Assembly (NCBI GenBank): GCA_015709715.1
Contig: CP054184.1
Location: 4,077,001-4,141,000, forward strand
Source: Nitrospira sp.
GTDB taxonomy: Bacteria; Nitrospirota; Nitrospiria; Nitrospirales; Nitrospiraceae
Reading direction: 5' to 3'
Length of the DNA: 64,000 bases
In this document: in pieces, positions 39,102 through 48,145 of the stretch
Numbering within the stretch: position 1 is the stretch's first letter
How the letters are laid out: every line of letters starts with the position of its first letter
The notes under the pieces: model-generated
What the model was told of the DNA's origin: nothing
The model's database searches: none
The model's input: only the letters and a program-made list of their open reading frames with translations
Position numbers and translations under genes: made by a program

Positions 39102-39712
39102 TGGTTGATCGGTGGGATAAATGGGTGCTGGACTTGACCCTCATCCTCCTGGCTGCGCCGATTGCCTTGCCGCTTCTGGCAGCACTTGCGCTGGCGACAT
39201 GGGCTATTCAGGGCTCGCCCGTGTTGTTCCGCCAGCAGAGGCCAGGCCTCCACGGAAAACCCTTCACTATCTATAAGTTCCGCACCATGCGTCAGCTCCC
39301 TCCCGGGGTCGCAGCCGACGCGAAATCGGACGGGCAGCGGCTGACAAGGTTCGGGAAGCTGCTCCGGAGCACGAGTCTCGATGAACTGCCAGAATTGATC
39401 AACGTCCTCAAGGGCGACATGAGCCTCGTCGGTCCGCGGCCCCTGCTCATGCAATACCTCGACCGTTATACCCCGGAGCAACAACATCGGCATGATGTCT
39501 TACCGGGGATCACAGGGTGGGCCCAAATCAACGGCCGGAACGCACTCACCTGGGAACAGAAGTTCGACCTCGATCTCTGGTATGTCGCGCATCATTCGTT
39601 CTGGGTCGACGTGAAGATCCTGGCTCTGACGTTGTGGAAAGTCATCCGTCGCGAGGGGATCCAGCACCCCGGTCAAGTGATCATGGAAGAGTTCAAAGGC
39701 TATCGCAATTGA
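39101..39712 (+). CDS. Small monotopic phosphoglycosyl transferase (PglC-like)
   Basis: A protein of 203 residues, the minimal length of the PglC-type bacterial sugar transferase fold. A re-entrant hydrophobic helix lies near residues 10-30. The family core follows: PVLFRQQRPG, KFRTMR, and STSLDELPELINVLKGDMSLVGPRP, with the Asp-Glu dyad at residues 94-95. It transfers a phospho-sugar from UDP-sugar to undecaprenyl phosphate, the first committed step of repeat-unit assembly. PglC enzymes use UDP-diacetylbacillosamine. PglD-, PglE- and PglF-like enzymes are encoded at 43.7, 47.0 and 48.9 kb, which supports this kind of substrate here. Confidence 0.87.
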   Translation: MVDRWDKWVLDLTLILLAAPIALPLLAALALATWAIQGSPVLFRQQRPGLHGKPFTIYKFRTMRQLPPGVAADAKSDGQRLTRFGKLLRSTSLDELPELINVLKGDMSLVGPRPLLMQYLDRYTPEQQHRHDVLPGITGWAQINGRNALTWEQKFDLDLWYVAHHSFWVDVKILALTLWKVIRREGIQHPGQVIMEEFKGYRN

Positions 39713-39901
39713 CGGCCGTCTCCCGCTAATCGCTCACAACCCGACAGGCGCCCGAAAGCCCGCAGCGACCGTATGGATGGGCGTCGCCATGCCAGGGGAT
39801 CCGCACTGCGGCGTGCGCCGCTGACTGCTTGATCCATCGCAGTTCTGTGTACACCGGTTCCGTCGTCGGCCACCCGATATTTTTGGCAAAGGAAGGTCCC
39901 T

Positions 39902-40924
39902 ATGAAAACTCACTCGTTCGGCGATGCGGTTGAAGTATTCGCGACCAGCCCCCAGTCTGCGGAAAGCACTACGGATGCGTATGTGAAGGAAGTCATCGAC
40001 GTGGCGCAATGGAGCGAGCAGGAAGGATGCACGGGCACGCTCGTCTATACCGACAATCGGCTGGCTGATCCCTGGCTGGTCGCGCAGATCATTCTGCAGA
40101 ACACGAAGACCCTCTGTCCGCTCGTGGCAGTGCAACCTCTCTACATGCATCCCTATGCGGTGGCCAAGATGGTCAGCACCCTGGCCTTCCTGCATGGGCG
40201 ACGGGTGTATCTGAACATGGTCGCCGGTGGGTTCGCGTACGATCTCAAGACGCTCAAGGACGCGACACCTCATGATAAGCGGTATGATCGATTGCGTGAG
40301 TACACGCACGTCATCAAGGCCCTGCTCTCCGGAGGCACGGTCACGTTCCAGGGCGAGTATTATGCGGTGGACAATCTCCGCCTGACCCCTGCCTTGCCGC
40401 CGGAGCTGTTTCCTGGAATTTTCCTGTCGGGTTCATCCGAAGCGGGGCTCGATTGCTGCCGCGCCTTGGGTGCCACCGCCATCAAATATCCGAAGGCGCC
40501 GAACGAAGAGATGAATGCGCTCGACGGGCTTGAGAAGGCCGGGATCAGAATCGGTGTCATCGCGCGACCCGAAGAAGACGTGGCCTGGAACGTGGCCTAC
40601 AAACGGTTTCCGGAAGACCGAAAAGGGCAGTTAGCCCACCAATTGACGATGAAGGTATCGGATTCCACCTGGCACAAGCAGTTGTCCGAGTTGGCGGAGA
40701 GCAAGACGGTCGACCGCAATCCCTACTGGCTGGTGCCCTTCCAGAACTACAAGACCTTCTGTCCCTATCTCGTGGGCGGCTATGAGACCGTGGCACGGGA
40801 GATCGCTCGGTATATCGGCGCGGGGTACCGGAGTTTCATCCTGGATATTCCGCCCGACAAGGAGGAACTGCGGCACACAGGTATTGCGTTTCAACAGGCC
40901 TGGACTCTCGCTGAAAAGGGGTGA
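39902..40924 (+). CDS. Luciferase-like (LLM class) flavin-dependent monooxygenase
   Basis: A protein of 340 residues with a TIM-barrel LLM fold (SsuD/alkanesulfonate monooxygenase branch): VVAQWSEQEG-like helix, CPLVAVQPLYMHPYAVAKMVSTLAFLHGRRVYLNMVAGG spread over residues 60-105, and KRYDRLREYTHVIKALLSGG. It uses FMNH2 and O2 to oxygenate a substrate. The needed flavin reductase is encoded at 46.5 kb. LLM enzymes found beside adenylation and carrier proteins often oxidise carrier-bound amino acids. It has AAGGAAGG 5 nt before the ATG and is separated by 189 bp from the upstream gene, so it probably heads a new transcription unit. Confidence 0.83.
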   Translation: MKTHSFGDAVEVFATSPQSAESTTDAYVKEVIDVAQWSEQEGCTGTLVYTDNRLADPWLVAQIILQNTKTLCPLVAVQPLYMHPYAVAKMVSTLAFLHGRRVYLNMVAGGFAYDLKTLKDATPHDKRYDRLREYTHVIKALLSGGTVTFQGEYYAVDNLRLTPALPPELFPGIFLSGSSEAGLDCCRALGATAIKYPKAPNEEMNALDGLEKAGIRIGVIARPEEDVAWNVAYKRFPEDRKGQLAHQLTMKVSDSTWHKQLSELAESKTVDRNPYWLVPFQNYKTFCPYLVGGYETVAREIARYIGAGYRSFILDIPPDKEELRHTGIAFQQAWTLAEKG

Positions 40925-40928
40925 CCAT

Positions 40929-42536
40929 ATGGAGATACAGCAACCGATAGGCGGCCCCCTGAGGGGGTTTCTGGAATCCACGCGGAGAGTCGGATCGAGG
41001 CCGGCCCTCTTCGTCGACGGCAAGGTGCACTCCTACGAGGACCTGGGCCGCTTGGCCGGAAACATCGCGACGACGATTCGCAAGACCTCTCCCCCTTCCA
41101 TGCCGCTCGTGGCGTTGCTGGCTCACCGGAGTCTCACAGCCTATGCGGGGGTGTTGGGGATCCTGGGTGCGGGCAAGGGCTACGTGCCGCTCAATCCCAA
41201 GCTGCCGACCGAACGGCTCTTGCGGATCTTGACGTTGGCCGGCCCCGATACCCTCGTTGTCGGCAAGGAGGTGAAAAAACATCTGGAACTGCTGCTCCCG
41301 AAGCTACCCCAACGGACCAGCATCATCTGTCCGGACTTGGAGGACCTCGAGAGCGTGAGCCTGGCGCATCCTCAACACCAGTTCGTGGTCGGAAGCGCCA
41401 TGGCGGAGGGGAGCCTTACCGACGGGTCGTCACGGGAGGGAAACGACCCGATTGCGTACCTGCTGTTTACGTCGGGAAGCACCGGTGATCCTAAGGGGGT
41501 ACCGGTTCGGCAGAGCAACCTGGCGGCCTACGTCGGGTACATTGCCGATCGGTATGGAGTCACGGAGGAAGATCGCTTCTCGCAGATGTTCGAGATGAGC
41601 TTTGATTTGAGCGTCCATGACATGTTTGTCTGTTGGGAACGGGGCGCCTGCCTCTATGCCATGCCGGACCATACCGTCATGGCGCCATCCAAGTTCATTC
41701 GAGACCATGGGATCACGATGTGGTTTTCCGTCCCGTCGGTGATCGGGGTCATGGATAAACTCGGGATGCTGAAGCCTGGGGCGTTCCCGACGTTGCGCGG
41801 AAGCCTGTTTTGCGGAGAGCCGTTGTTGAGCCGGCACGCACAGGCCTGGCAGGAGGCGGCGCCGAATTCCTTCGTTGAAAATCTCTATGGGCCGACGGAG
41901 GCGACCATCGCCATCACGCACTATCGCTGGACTCCCGCCACGTCGCCGGCTCTAAGCAAAGCGGGGATTACGCCCATCGGCCAGGCCTTTCTCGGCCAGG
42001 CCACCTGTGTGGTCGATGCCGAGCTCCGGTCGGTGGCGGCAGGGGAGAACGGCGAGCTCTGTCTCTCCGGATCCCAGGTTACACAAGGATATTGGAACAA
42101 TCCCGAACAGACCAGGAAGCAGTTCGTAACCCTGCCCGACAGGGGCGATCAAGTCTGGTATCGAACGGGTGATCTGGTCATGGAAGATCAGGACGGCTGT
42201 CTCCAATATCTCGGCCGTATCGATCACCAAGTAAAAATTCGTGGCCACCGGGTTGAGTTGCCGGAAGTTGAGTTTACCCTTCGCGAAGCGTCGGGGTCGC
42301 AACAGGTGGCCGCGCTGGCTTGGCCGGTGAAGGAAGGACTGGCCGAGGGAATCGTGGCATTCGTCGCCGGCGGAGCCGAGGGCGAGGCCGGAGCCATTCT
42401 GCAACATTGTCGGCGGGTCTTGCCCGATTACATGGTGCCGAGTCAGATCAGGTTTCTGGAGCACTTACCGTTGAACGTGCATGGAAAGACGGATCGATTG
42501 AAGTTGCGTGAACTATTGAAGGAGGAACCACGATGA
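40929..42536 (+). CDS. Stand-alone amino-acid/acyl adenylating enzyme (DltA-like)
   Basis: A protein of 535 residues of the ANL superfamily. The ATP loop is LFTSGSTGDPKGVP (about residues 180-193); other core motifs are FVENLYGPTEATIAITHY, WYRTGDLV, YLGRIDHQVKIRGHRVELPEVE, and the catalytic lysine in NVHGKTDR near the C-terminus. The pattern is closest to NRPS adenylation domains and DltA rather than acyl-CoA ligases. It would activate an amino or hydroxy acid and load it on the ACP encoded immediately downstream (ATGA overlap). The substrate cannot be read by eye. Confidence 0.85.
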   Translation: MEIQQPIGGPLRGFLESTRRVGSRPALFVDGKVHSYEDLGRLAGNIATTIRKTSPPSMPLVALLAHRSLTAYAGVLGILGAGKGYVPLNPKLPTERLLRILTLAGPDTLVVGKEVKKHLELLLPKLPQRTSIICPDLEDLESVSLAHPQHQFVVGSAMAEGSLTDGSSREGNDPIAYLLFTSGSTGDPKGVPVRQSNLAAYVGYIADRYGVTEEDRFSQMFEMSFDLSVHDMFVCWERGACLYAMPDHTVMAPSKFIRDHGITMWFSVPSVIGVMDKLGMLKPGAFPTLRGSLFCGEPLLSRHAQAWQEAAPNSFVENLYGPTEATIAITHYRWTPATSPALSKAGITPIGQAFLGQATCVVDAELRSVAAGENGELCLSGSQVTQGYWNNPEQTRKQFVTLPDRGDQVWYRTGDLVMEDQDGCLQYLGRIDHQVKIRGHRVELPEVEFTLREASGSQQVAALAWPVKEGLAEGIVAFVAGGAEGEAGAILQHCRRVLPDYMVPSQIRFLEHLPLNVHGKTDRLKLRELLKEEPR

Positions 42537-42805
42537 GGACAGCGCAGGAAGAAGCATTGGCGAAACATCTCACTGAATGGGTGAAGCAGGGACGGGGAAC
42601 GGTCGGAGCGGATCTGCCGGAATTTTCCGAGGACACCGACTTGATTGCGGCCGGGATTTTGGACTCCCGGGGATTCATAGAAATGATGCTTGAAGTCGAG
42701 CAACAGACGGGCAATCGGATCGATTTGAACGATGTCGACCCGAGCGAATTCACCACGATCAGGGGCCTGTGCCGTTGCGCCGTGTCGCAAGGTTCACCCT
42801 GCTGA
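42533..42805 (+). CDS. Acyl/peptidyl carrier protein
   Basis: A protein of 90 residues with an acidic four-helix carrier fold. The phosphopantetheine attachment site is GILDSRGF with Ser45 (DSRG instead of the more common DSL). It starts within the stop of the adenylating enzyme and has an excellent GAAGGAGGA ribosome-binding site, so the pair is made in step. This resembles the DltA-DltC arrangement. The C-terminal tail contains three cysteines, unusual for a carrier protein. Confidence 0.85.
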   Translation: MRTAQEEALAKHLTEWVKQGRGTVGADLPEFSEDTDLIAAGILDSRGFIEMMLEVEQQTGNRIDLNDVDPSEFTTIRGLCRCAVSQGSPC

Positions 42806-42818
42806 AAGGAACGGTACC

Positions 42819-43634
42819 ATGAATAAAATCGTCGAAACATACTCGCGCTTGGCGGATGAATACCGTCGGGACGAGGCGTCACAATCCTGTTGGTTTCTGG
42901 CTGCGGAAAAGGCGTTGGCTGCGATCGAACTCAAGGATCGCTACCGGACGGTCGCCGATATCGGCTGCGGGACCGGCCGGGCCCTCTGCGAGTTGGCGTC
43001 TCGTGGAGGAGACGACCGCCGGTTTATCGGCGTGGAGCCGGCCGACAACATGCGAGCGTTGGCCGCCGAATTGGCGCGCGGGCAAGCCAACATCCGCCTG
43101 TTTAACGGGTCATTCGAGCAGATCCCGTTGGAGTCGAAGAGTATCGACTACCTGTACAGCATTTTAGCCTTTCATTGGACGACGAACCTCACCCGCTCGG
43201 CGGAGGAGGTGGCGCGTGTGCTCAAGGACGACGGCGACATGGACCTGTTCTTCATTGGCCGCAACAACGGGTATGAATTCATTCGCAAAACGACGCCGGT
43301 CTTCTTGAAATATATGGGGCCGGTGGCGTTGCTGCGGTCGGCGGGGATGCGCCAGCAGTTGACGAAGGATGAGGCGCAACAGCTGTTCAGTAAGGCCTTT
43401 GCGGGACGAGAGGTGACGGTGGAGGAATCCCACGACACCTACTTCGATACCCTGGAGGGCCATTGGACCTGGTGGGTGCGCATCGAGGGCCAACTGGTCG
43501 ACATTCCGGCCGAGAAACGGGCCGATTGCGACCGTGCGGTGAAGGATGCCATTGCCGCTCTTCAGACTCCTGAAGGCATCCCCTACACGATCCACATGTT
43601 GCGCGTAAAAGTCCGCAACCAGGCGGGCGCGTAG
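42819..43634 (+). CDS. Class I SAM-dependent methyltransferase
   Basis: A protein of 271 residues with a clear motif I (TVADIGCGTGRAL, Asp47 onwards), motif II (FIGVEPADNM), motif III/IV (GSFEQIPLESKSIDYLYSILAFHW) and LKDDGDMDLFFIG. It resembles the BioC/UbiE-like Methyltransf_11 group. Located directly after the ACP, it could methylate a carrier-bound acyl or aminoacyl group or a sugar. GAAAGGA precedes the ATG at a 9-nt spacing. Confidence 0.83.
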   Translation: MNKIVETYSRLADEYRRDEASQSCWFLAAEKALAAIELKDRYRTVADIGCGTGRALCELASRGGDDRRFIGVEPADNMRALAAELARGQANIRLFNGSFEQIPLESKSIDYLYSILAFHWTTNLTRSAEEVARVLKDDGDMDLFFIGRNNGYEFIRKTTPVFLKYMGPVALLRSAGMRQQLTKDEAQQLFSKAFAGREVTVEESHDTYFDTLEGHWTWWVRIEGQLVDIPAEKRADCDRAVKDAIAALQTPEGIPYTIHMLRVKVRNQAGA

Positions 43635-43651
43635 GTGGCGCGATTGGATGC

Positions 43652-44359
43652 ATGGCTATGAAAACACTCTTCATCGTCGGTGCAGGCGGATTGGGGAAGG
43701 AAGTCGTGGACATCGTTCAGTCGTCTTCCGAGGCGGCGGAGTACGCACTGGCGTTCATCGATGACACCATCGCGCCGGGGACGATCGTCCATGGGATTGA
43801 GGTCGTCGGCGCTCGGGCCTTCCTGAGAGCGGTCGATCCCGAGCAATCGGCGGTGTGTGTCGCCATCGGCAGTCCAGCGGTCCGCCGCGACCTTATCGGA
43901 GAGATCGAAGGCTGGGGGCTACCGCTTCCGGCGATCGTGGACGCGTCCGCCCTGATCCGGCCGTCTGTCGTGCTGGGTCCCGGCGTGATCGTCGGGGCCC
44001 GGGCCTTTCTGAGCACTCAGAGTGTGATCGGTGCCCATGCGGTGATCAATCCGGGGGTGCTTTTGGGGCATGACGTCGTGATCGGACCCTATGCCGTCAT
44101 CGGAGGGGGCGCGATGTTGTCCGGCGGGGCGAAGGTGGGCGAAGGGGCTTTGATCGGAGCCGGAGCCTCCGTGCTCTTGAATACGTCAGTCGGGGATTGG
44201 GCAACGGTCGGCATGGGAGCCGCCGTCTATGCCGCTGTGGAAAACGGCGTCACAGTGCTTGGAAATCCAGCCAGGGCTCTCCCGGTCGTGCGGAAGAAGG
44301 GCGAAGGGGCCGGCACGGCTCCCGGGACCGCTACGAACGCCGCGCCGGCGGTGCCGTAG
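43652..44359 (+). CDS. NeuD/PglD-family sugar O- or N-acyltransferase
   Basis: A protein of 235 residues. The N-terminal Rossmann-like domain (TLFIVGAGGLGKEVVDIV) binds the UDP-sugar, and a left-handed beta-helix of hexapeptide repeats follows (residues about 100-215). The likely catalytic base is His140 in LLGHDVVIG. PglD acetylates UDP-4-amino-sugar to UDP-diacetylbacillosamine; NeuD and VioB relatives act on other amino sugars. With PglE- and PglF-like genes in the same cluster, acylation of a 4-amino-sugar nucleotide is the best guess. The tail after about residue 215 is disordered. Confidence 0.82.
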   Translation: MAMKTLFIVGAGGLGKEVVDIVQSSSEAAEYALAFIDDTIAPGTIVHGIEVVGARAFLRAVDPEQSAVCVAIGSPAVRRDLIGEIEGWGLPLPAIVDASALIRPSVVLGPGVIVGARAFLSTQSVIGAHAVINPGVLLGHDVVIGPYAVIGGGAMLSGGAKVGEGALIGAGASVLLNTSVGDWATVGMGAAVYAAVENGVTVLGNPARALPVVRKKGEGAGTAPGTATNAAPAVP

Positions 44360-44408
44360 GGCTCTGGGCGGTTCCGTCATAGCGGTTCGGTTGGACGGGG
44401 GTGTTGCG

Positions 44409-45524
44409 ATGCATGCGGAATTTATCTCGCCCGATGATCCACGGTGGCAGCGGTATCTCGAATCAAACTGGCACGATTTCTACCATCTGCCGGAATATGT
44501 GAAGTTGTGCGCGTACCATGAGGGCGGGATCCCCATGGCCTTCTACGCCCAGTATCGCGGCGCTTCGTTTTTAGCCCCCCTGATCATTCGTCCCCTGCCG
44601 GAGTCGCTGAATGCCTCTCCCGGCTGGTGCGATTGCGTCTCGCCCTACGGGTATTCCACGCCGCTGGTGGCTCCGACACAGGAGCAATTGCCGGCCTTTA
44701 TCGAGGCCTTCTCCGCGCTGGCAAAGGAACGCAGCATAGTGTCGGCATTCTTCCGCCTCCATCCCTTCTCAGAGCTTAACAAGGGAGACCTGTGCCGATT
44801 CGGGCAGTTGGTGCACCATGGACCGACCATCTATCTCGACCTGTCCCTCACGCAGGATGAGTTCTGGAAGCAGGTGCGAAGGAATCACAAACAGAATTAC
44901 CAGCGGTTGGTCCAGGATGGTTTTGACGTGTCGGTCGACGACTGGGCGCGCTTGGGAGAATTCGCGGCACTCTACCGTGACACCATGCTGCGGGTGGGGG
45001 CGGTGACCTGTCTGTATTCGGAGCAATATTTCACCGACCTGAAGACCATTCTCGGTCCTGCCATTCATCTCTGTTGTGTTCGGTCCCAGACAGGATCGGT
45101 GGTGGCGGGCGGCATTTTCGTCGAGATGGGTGGCTTGGTGCATTATCACCTGTCGGCGACGGCGACGGAGTACCTGCGCCTGGGACCCAATAAGCTCATT
45201 ATCCCTTTCATGCGTGCCTGGTCGCAGGAACGATTGAACCGCGTCTTGCATCTGGGCGGTGGAGTCGGCGGCGCGTACGATTCGTTGTTCCACTTCAAGG
45301 CGGGATTTTCCGATGCTCGGGCGGATTTCTACTCTTACCGCCTGATCGTGGATCAATCCAAGTATGAAAGTCTGTCCCGCGTGGCGGCGACACAAGCCGG
45401 GGGAGACCTCTCGATCCCGGCCAACTTTTTCCCTGCCTATCGGCGGGCCGTCCCCCATGCACCCCATTTGCCGCCGGTCCCGGCGGCCACAGCGGTCACG
45501 CAGGAGCCAGAGGTAGAAGCCTGA
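44409..45524 (+). CDS. FemAB-like / GNAT-fold acyltransferase
   Basis: A protein of 371 residues from the ATG at 44409, with GGGGG 7 nt upstream. It resembles the BioF2/FemAB type: YLDLSLTQDEFWKQVRRNHKQNYQR, then a second GNAT-like half (GGIFVEMGGLVHYHLSATATEYLRLGPNKLIIPFMRAW) and LHLGGGVGGAYDSLFHFKAGFS near the end. FemX/FemAB enzymes form amide bonds using aminoacyl-tRNA; related GNAT-like proteins occur in PEP-CTERM/exopolysaccharide loci. Here it is a candidate for moving the activated acyl group from ACP or tRNA to an amino sugar. Confidence 0.75.
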   Translation: MHAEFISPDDPRWQRYLESNWHDFYHLPEYVKLCAYHEGGIPMAFYAQYRGASFLAPLIIRPLPESLNASPGWCDCVSPYGYSTPLVAPTQEQLPAFIEAFSALAKERSIVSAFFRLHPFSELNKGDLCRFGQLVHHGPTIYLDLSLTQDEFWKQVRRNHKQNYQRLVQDGFDVSVDDWARLGEFAALYRDTMLRVGAVTCLYSEQYFTDLKTILGPAIHLCCVRSQTGSVVAGGIFVEMGGLVHYHLSATATEYLRLGPNKLIIPFMRAWSQERLNRVLHLGGGVGGAYDSLFHFKAGFSDARADFYSYRLIVDQSKYESLSRVAATQAGGDLSIPANFFPAYRRAVPHAPHLPPVPAATAVTQEPEVEA

Positions 45525-45605
45525 CTCCGGCTGCCCTCGTTTCTAATCTCCAGTAACGGACCTCTGAGTTTCGAATTCCATCACCCGCGAGAGAGTGGTG
45601 CATCG

Positions 45606-46457
45606 ATGGTTCGGGCTGCCCCTCCCGTCATCAGGCCGGCGTTGCCGGACGACAGTGCCGCCATGGCCGCGGTCGTTCGCGCGGCTTCGAGCCCGCTCAT
45701 GCGGGAGACGACGATTCTCGGAGGTACGGGGCTCGATCATTTTCTTCGCGATCAGATGACATCCGAGTCGGCGAACCGATTTCTGGTGGCCGAGGTCGGA
45801 GGGCATATTGTCGGGATGTCGGCCTGGCGGTACGAGGGGGAAGACTTGTTCCTCAACCACTTGTTCGTGCACCCGTCGACACAGGGCCGTCGGGTAGGTA
45901 CGTCGTTATGGGCGCGGGGGATGGCTGTCATGGAACAGGCCGGAATCCGCGGTCTCTCAGTGGATGTGTACGAGGACAATATCCGCGCCGCGACCTGGTA
46001 TCGATCGCTCGGCCTGGAGCCGGTCGCAAGACGTCTGCTGATGGCCCTGCCCGTTGCAGCAGGGACGGATGGCCGGTCCGTGTGGACGTCGACCTACCTG
46101 GGGGAGGCGGACGAAGTCTATGCCCGTTACGGATTTTCCCAGTTCACGCTGACGACGGAACGCGGCGCTTACGCGATCGGGCGGTTGGGCTCGAGCTATT
46201 TTCGCAGCCCGGCGGCGCTGTTGGACGACGAGGCGGCCCACGTTGCGTTGCGCCGGTTGGACCCCCATCGTCGCGTGCTCTGTATCGATGGGCCGGAATG
46301 GTGGGAGGCGGCGTCCGAACGGGGGGCCGTGCTCCTGGGGCGGACGGTCCGACTCCAGGCGCCCATCGAGCAGGTGGTCGCCCGTTTGGATCGGGTGTTG
46401 TCGGCGTCGGGTTCTGAGTCGGTCAGGCAGTCTTCAGCCGATGGGGAGTACGTATGA
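45606..46457 (+). CDS. GNAT-family N-acetyltransferase with YitH-like C-terminal domain
   Basis: A protein of 283 residues. The N-terminal GNAT domain has the acetyl-CoA-binding region LFVHPSTQGRRVGTSLW and VYEDNIRAATWYRSLGL (about residues 80-138). A second, more divergent domain from about residue 170 (FTLTTERGAYAIGRLGSSYF, and VALRRLDPHRRVLC) resembles the Acetyltransf_18/YitH extension. It overlaps the flavin reductase gene by 4 nt. It may N-acylate an amino sugar or amino acid of the cluster. The substrate is unknown. Confidence 0.78.
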   Translation: MVRAAPPVIRPALPDDSAAMAAVVRAASSPLMRETTILGGTGLDHFLRDQMTSESANRFLVAEVGGHIVGMSAWRYEGEDLFLNHLFVHPSTQGRRVGTSLWARGMAVMEQAGIRGLSVDVYEDNIRAATWYRSLGLEPVARRLLMALPVAAGTDGRSVWTSTYLGEADEVYARYGFSQFTLTTERGAYAIGRLGSSYFRSPAALLDDEAAHVALRRLDPHRRVLCIDGPEWWEAASERGAVLLGRTVRLQAPIEQVVARLDRVLSASGSESVRQSSADGEYV

Positions 46458-46933
46458 ATGTCACCGCAAAGAAACACACGCTTCGCATGTTCACGAACGG
46501 CGTCTACATCCTTACCTCCCGTAACGACGAAGAGATCGGGGCCGCGACGGTCACCTGGGTTTCGCAAGCCTCGTTTACCCCGCCGCTGCTGACCGTGGCG
46601 GTCCGGCCGACCAACAGTGTCTTTCGATGTCTGGCCAAAAGTGCCGTCGCGGTGCTTCACGTCTTGGGGCATCACCAGACGGACCTGGCCAAAAAGTTCT
46701 TCACGCCGACTGCGGTTCAGGACGGCACGATCAATGGGGAACCGTTTTGCGACGGCGCCACGCGGGCTCCGATCCTGAGTAATGCGCCGGCCTACTTGGA
46801 ATGTACCGTGCGCCAGATCGTCGACCAGGGAAGCGATCATGCGGTGGTCATCTTGGAAGTCGTCGACGCCGTCTGTCGCGAACGCGTGAAGCCCCTCACC
46901 ATGGCCGATACGCCCTGGGAATACGGCGGCTGA
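46454..46933 (+). CDS. Flavin reductase (FMN-binding split-barrel)
   Basis: A protein of 159 residues with the flavin-reductase-like fold. The N-terminal LRMFTNGVYILTSRN and the SFTPPLLTVAVRP segment fit the FMN-binding core; a conserved His near VAVLHVLGHHQ follows. It reduces free flavin with NAD(P)H and would supply FMNH2 to the LLM monooxygenase encoded at 39.9 kb, giving a two-component oxygenase. A GGGGAG site precedes the ATG by 5 nt, and the start overlaps the GNAT gene stop. Confidence 0.85.
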   Translation: MNVTAKKHTLRMFTNGVYILTSRNDEEIGAATVTWVSQASFTPPLLTVAVRPTNSVFRCLAKSAVAVLHVLGHHQTDLAKKFFTPTAVQDGTINGEPFCDGATRAPILSNAPAYLECTVRQIVDQGSDHAVVILEVVDAVCRERVKPLTMADTPWEYGG

Positions 46934-46998
46934 ACGATACGGACGCCCCTCGACTTGTCACTACGGCTCTCTGCTTCACCTACATTACGGAGGACATC

Positions 46999-48117
46999 GT
47001 GATCACCATGCCGATCATCAGACCCACGCTCCCTTCCTTGGAAGACATTCTCATCATGATGCACAACGGGTGGGAAACGGGAATCGTGACCGTCGGTCCG
47101 GTTGTGCGCAGTTTGGAAGAACAGGCGTGCCGCGTGACCGGCGCGCGTCATGCGATCGCGCTGTCGTCCTGTACGGCGGGCCTTATGCTGGTGCCGCAGG
47201 CGCTCGGACTCAAGCCCGGTACCGAGGTCATCGTGCCGTCTTTCACCTTTGCGGCTACCGCCCAGGCGCTGCTCTGGAATCGGCTGGTGCCGGTGTTCTG
47301 TGACTGCCTGCCCGGGACCTGCACCATCGACCCTGAGGATGTGGAACGGAACATTACGCCGCAGACCGGCGCGATTTGCGGTGTCTCGGTCTATGGGCTG
47401 CCGCCCGATGTCGATGCGTTGTTGGAGATCGGGCGACGAAAGGGAATTCCCGTGTATTTCGACAGCGCCCAGGGGTTGGGGGCCACGTATAAGGGGCAGC
47501 CGCTCGGGCAATTCGGGGTGTGCGAGGTCTTTTCGCTCAGCCCCACGAAAGTGGTGACCGCGATCGAGGCCGGTTTGTTGACCACGAATGACTCGGCGCT
47601 CGCCGAGCGGGTCCGCTCCATGCGCGATTACGGCAAAGACCTGGTGAAGGGAGAAGAGATGGTCCATCTGGGTCTGTCGGCCAGAATGAGCGAACTCCAT
47701 GCGGCCATCGGGCTGCTGGGTCTCCAGCGGGTGCAGGACCTGGTGAAGGCGAGAACCGAACGGATTGCACTGTACCGTGATCGCTTGGGCCGGTTGCCCG
47801 GCTGTCAGGTGCAGGAATACCCCTATGATCGCACCACCAGCGGCAATTACTTCGTCCTCTTCATCGGGGAACAAGCCAAACGCAGTCGCGATCAGGTCTA
47901 CGACGACCTCAAGCAGGCCGGGATCCAGACGAAGCGATACTTTTACCCGCCGGTCCACGCGCAGGCCATTTTCCAGCAGTATCCGATGAGGCTGAGTGCC
48001 AATCTGACGCACACAGCGAAGGCGAGCCGAGAGGGATTGGCCCTGCCGCTGTACTCGCACATGACCGATCAGGAAATCGAATCGGTCTGTGCCGCGGTGA
48101 AGCAGCTGTTGGCCTGA
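46999..48117 (+). CDS. DegT/DnrJ/EryC1-family sugar aminotransferase (PglE-like)
   Basis: A protein of 372 residues from a GTG at 46999, chosen because GGAGG lies 5 nt upstream; an ATG at 47008 is the alternative. Core motifs are ALSSCTAGLMLVPQAL, VPSFTFAATAQALLW, DSAQGLGA and EVFSLSPTKVVTAIEAGLL with the PLP lysine at residue 184. It would transaminate a 4-keto-6-deoxy sugar nucleotide, the step between the PglF-like dehydratase (48.9 kb) and the PglD-like acyltransferase (43.7 kb). The exact sugar is inferred from context only. Confidence 0.85.
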   Translation: MITMPIIRPTLPSLEDILIMMHNGWETGIVTVGPVVRSLEEQACRVTGARHAIALSSCTAGLMLVPQALGLKPGTEVIVPSFTFAATAQALLWNRLVPVFCDCLPGTCTIDPEDVERNITPQTGAICGVSVYGLPPDVDALLEIGRRKGIPVYFDSAQGLGATYKGQPLGQFGVCEVFSLSPTKVVTAIEAGLLTTNDSALAERVRSMRDYGKDLVKGEEMVHLGLSARMSELHAAIGLLGLQRVQDLVKARTERIALYRDRLGRLPGCQVQEYPYDRTTSGNYFVLFIGEQAKRSRDQVYDDLKQAGIQTKRYFYPPVHAQAIFQQYPMRLSANLTHTAKASREGLALPLYSHMTDQEIESVCAAVKQLLA

Positions 48118-48145
48118 ATCGGGAGGGGCGGCGAGCGGTTCTGGT

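Noticed and set aside
39800-39830. Short GC-rich hairpin (GCGGCG-TG-CGCCGC) between the PglC-like and LLM genes as a terminator
   Set aside because: The stem is only 6 bp with a 2-nt loop and has no T-tract; it was not strong enough to list.
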